From: Pseudomonadota bacterium
GTDB lineage: Bacteria > Pseudomonadota > Alphaproteobacteria > Ferrovibrionales > Ferrovibrionaceae
Direction: 5' to 3'
Length of the DNA stretch: 5,490 nt
Assembly: GCA_021793055.1 (NCBI GenBank)
Contig: JAJYTL010000232.1
Location: 1-5,490, forward strand
Below are positions 4,894 through 5,490 of this stretch, piece by piece. The notes below the pieces were generated by a model that was given only the letters and a program-made list of their open reading frames with translations, did not search any database and was not told the origin of the DNA. A program made the position numbers and the translations under genes. The first letter of the stretch is position 1. Each line of letters opens with the position of its first letter.

Positions 4894-5484
4894 ATGAATT
4901 ACCGTCATCGCTTCCACGCCGGCGGACCCGCGGACTGTTTGAAGCACGCCGTCCTCGCCGTGGTCCTCGAGCGGCTCAAGGCCAAGCCGGCGCCGTTTTC
5001 CGTCGTCGATACCCATGCCGGCCTCGGCCGCTACGACCTGCTGTCGGAGGCGGCGCAAAAGACCGGCGAGTACAAGAGCGGCATCGCCCGCCTGCTTGCC
5101 GCCGCCGATCCGCCGGCGTTTTTCGCCCCCTATCTCGCCGCGGTCAGATCCTTGAACGGCAAGCCCGAGAGCGGCGGGCGGCAGCCGCTCCGCTGGTATC
5201 CGGGCTCGCCGCTCTTGGCGCGGCTGCTGATGCGGCCCAAGGACCGTCTGGTGCTGATCGAGCTTCACCCCGAGGACGTGCGGCTTCTCAAGCTCGAATT
5301 CGCCGATCAGATGCATGTCGCCGTGCATCACGCCGACGGCTATCTCGGGCTCAAGGCGTTTCTGCCGCCGCCGGAGCGCCGCGGCGTGGTTCTCATCGAC
5401 CCACCGTTCGAGCGCGAAGACGAATTCGCCAAGCTCGCATCCGGCATCAAACGGGCGCACCGGCGCTGGCCGCAGGGCATCTAA
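4894..5484 (+). CDS. rlmJ: 23S rRNA (adenine(2030)-N6)-methyltransferase RlmJ, cut at the right edge
   Basis: SAM-dependent enzyme that methylates N6 of A2030 in 23S rRNA. The start MNYRHRFHAGGPADCLKH (1-18) is the family's hallmark N-terminus. DTHAGLGRY (39-47) is the SAM-binding loop, RWYPGSP (100-106) and ELHPED (123-128) are conserved, and IDPPFE (168-173) is the N6-adenine methyltransferase DPPY-type motif with Phe for Tyr. The frame stops after 196 residues, while E. coli RlmJ has about 280. The stop falls at QGI, just where family members continue with a Tyr (GxYALWYP), and its last base belongs to a 7-nt adapter-like sequence. I read this as an intact gene cut by the assembly end, not as a natural truncation. 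ATG 4894 has only a weak GGCGG-like upstream sequence but fits the conserved N-terminus. It is divergent from the tipF-like gene. Confidence 0.93.
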   Translation: MNYRHRFHAGGPADCLKHAVLAVVLERLKAKPAPFSVVDTHAGLGRYDLLSEAAQKTGEYKSGIARLLAAADPPAFFAPYLAAVRSLNGKPESGGRQPLRWYPGSPLLARLLMRPKDRLVLIELHPEDVRLLKLEFADQMHVAVHHADGYLGLKAFLPPPERRGVVLIDPPFEREDEFAKLASGIKRAHRRWPQGI

Positions 5485-5490
5485 GATCGG
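5484..5490. other. Probable residual Illumina adapter at the sequence end
   Basis: The last seven bases, AGATCGG, are the first seven of the Illumina TruSeq read-through adapter (AGATCGGAAGAGC). They begin exactly where the rlmJ frame would need a Tyr codon TAC/TAT: bases TA come from the gene and the following A is the adapter's first base, making TAA. Genuine sequence probably ends at 5483. Confidence 0.7.

Noticed and set aside
4633..5460. 275-codon open frame on the minus strand opposite rlmJ
   Set aside because: Antisense shadow of rlmJ, and it runs through the tipF/rlmJ promoter region with no motif of its own.
1..5490. CRISPR array, tRNA/rRNA, transposase, phage or defence genes
   Set aside because: None seen on either strand; no spaced direct repeats beyond the three 9-bp units in the cheZ-like gene.

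Overview
The window looks like a GC-rich alphaproteobacterial chromosome, probably of the Rhodospirillales type. The estimate rests on third-codon GC preference, a TipF-like c-di-GMP protein, a CheZ-family phosphatase, and an association of a class-IIA HAD phosphatase, a MaoC hydratase and ribF. It holds five complete protein genes and one gene cut by the right edge. I see no tRNA, rRNA, CRISPR array, insertion sequence or phage gene.

Layout: (i) Minus strand, 48-1631: a MaoC-type hydratase followed by ribF (riboflavin kinase/FAD synthetase), probably one transcript from a promoter near 1667-1695. A possible next gene starts at 28 and runs off the left edge. (ii) Plus strand, 1843-2397: a CheZ-like phosphatase with a CheY-binding-like C-terminus, divergent from maoC and convergent with the HAD gene. 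(iii) Minus strand, 2426-3289: a NagD-like HAD phosphatase with its own good sigma70-type promoter at 3349-3376, which fixes its start at 3289. (iv) Minus strand, 3485-4654: a two-TM, coiled-coil, degenerate-EAL protein resembling Caulobacter TipF. (v) Plus strand, 4894 to the right edge: rlmJ (23S rRNA m6A2030 methyltransferase), cut short.

Functionally, housekeeping flavin and RNA-modification genes are interleaved with two motility or c-di-GMP genes (cheZ-like, tipF-like). Both motility genes are preceded by TTAACC placed exactly 27 bp before a -10-like hexamer, the geometry of a CtrA-activated promoter. The tipF/rlmJ divergent region also carries three copies of TTATGGC, two of them forming a perfect 9-bp inverted repeat.

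The last seven bases (5484-5490) equal the start of the Illumina read-through adapter. They create the stop codon that truncates rlmJ, so this end is most likely an assembly artefact. I found no convincing new multi-gene system. The regulatory architecture and the adapter-made stop are the points most worth checking.
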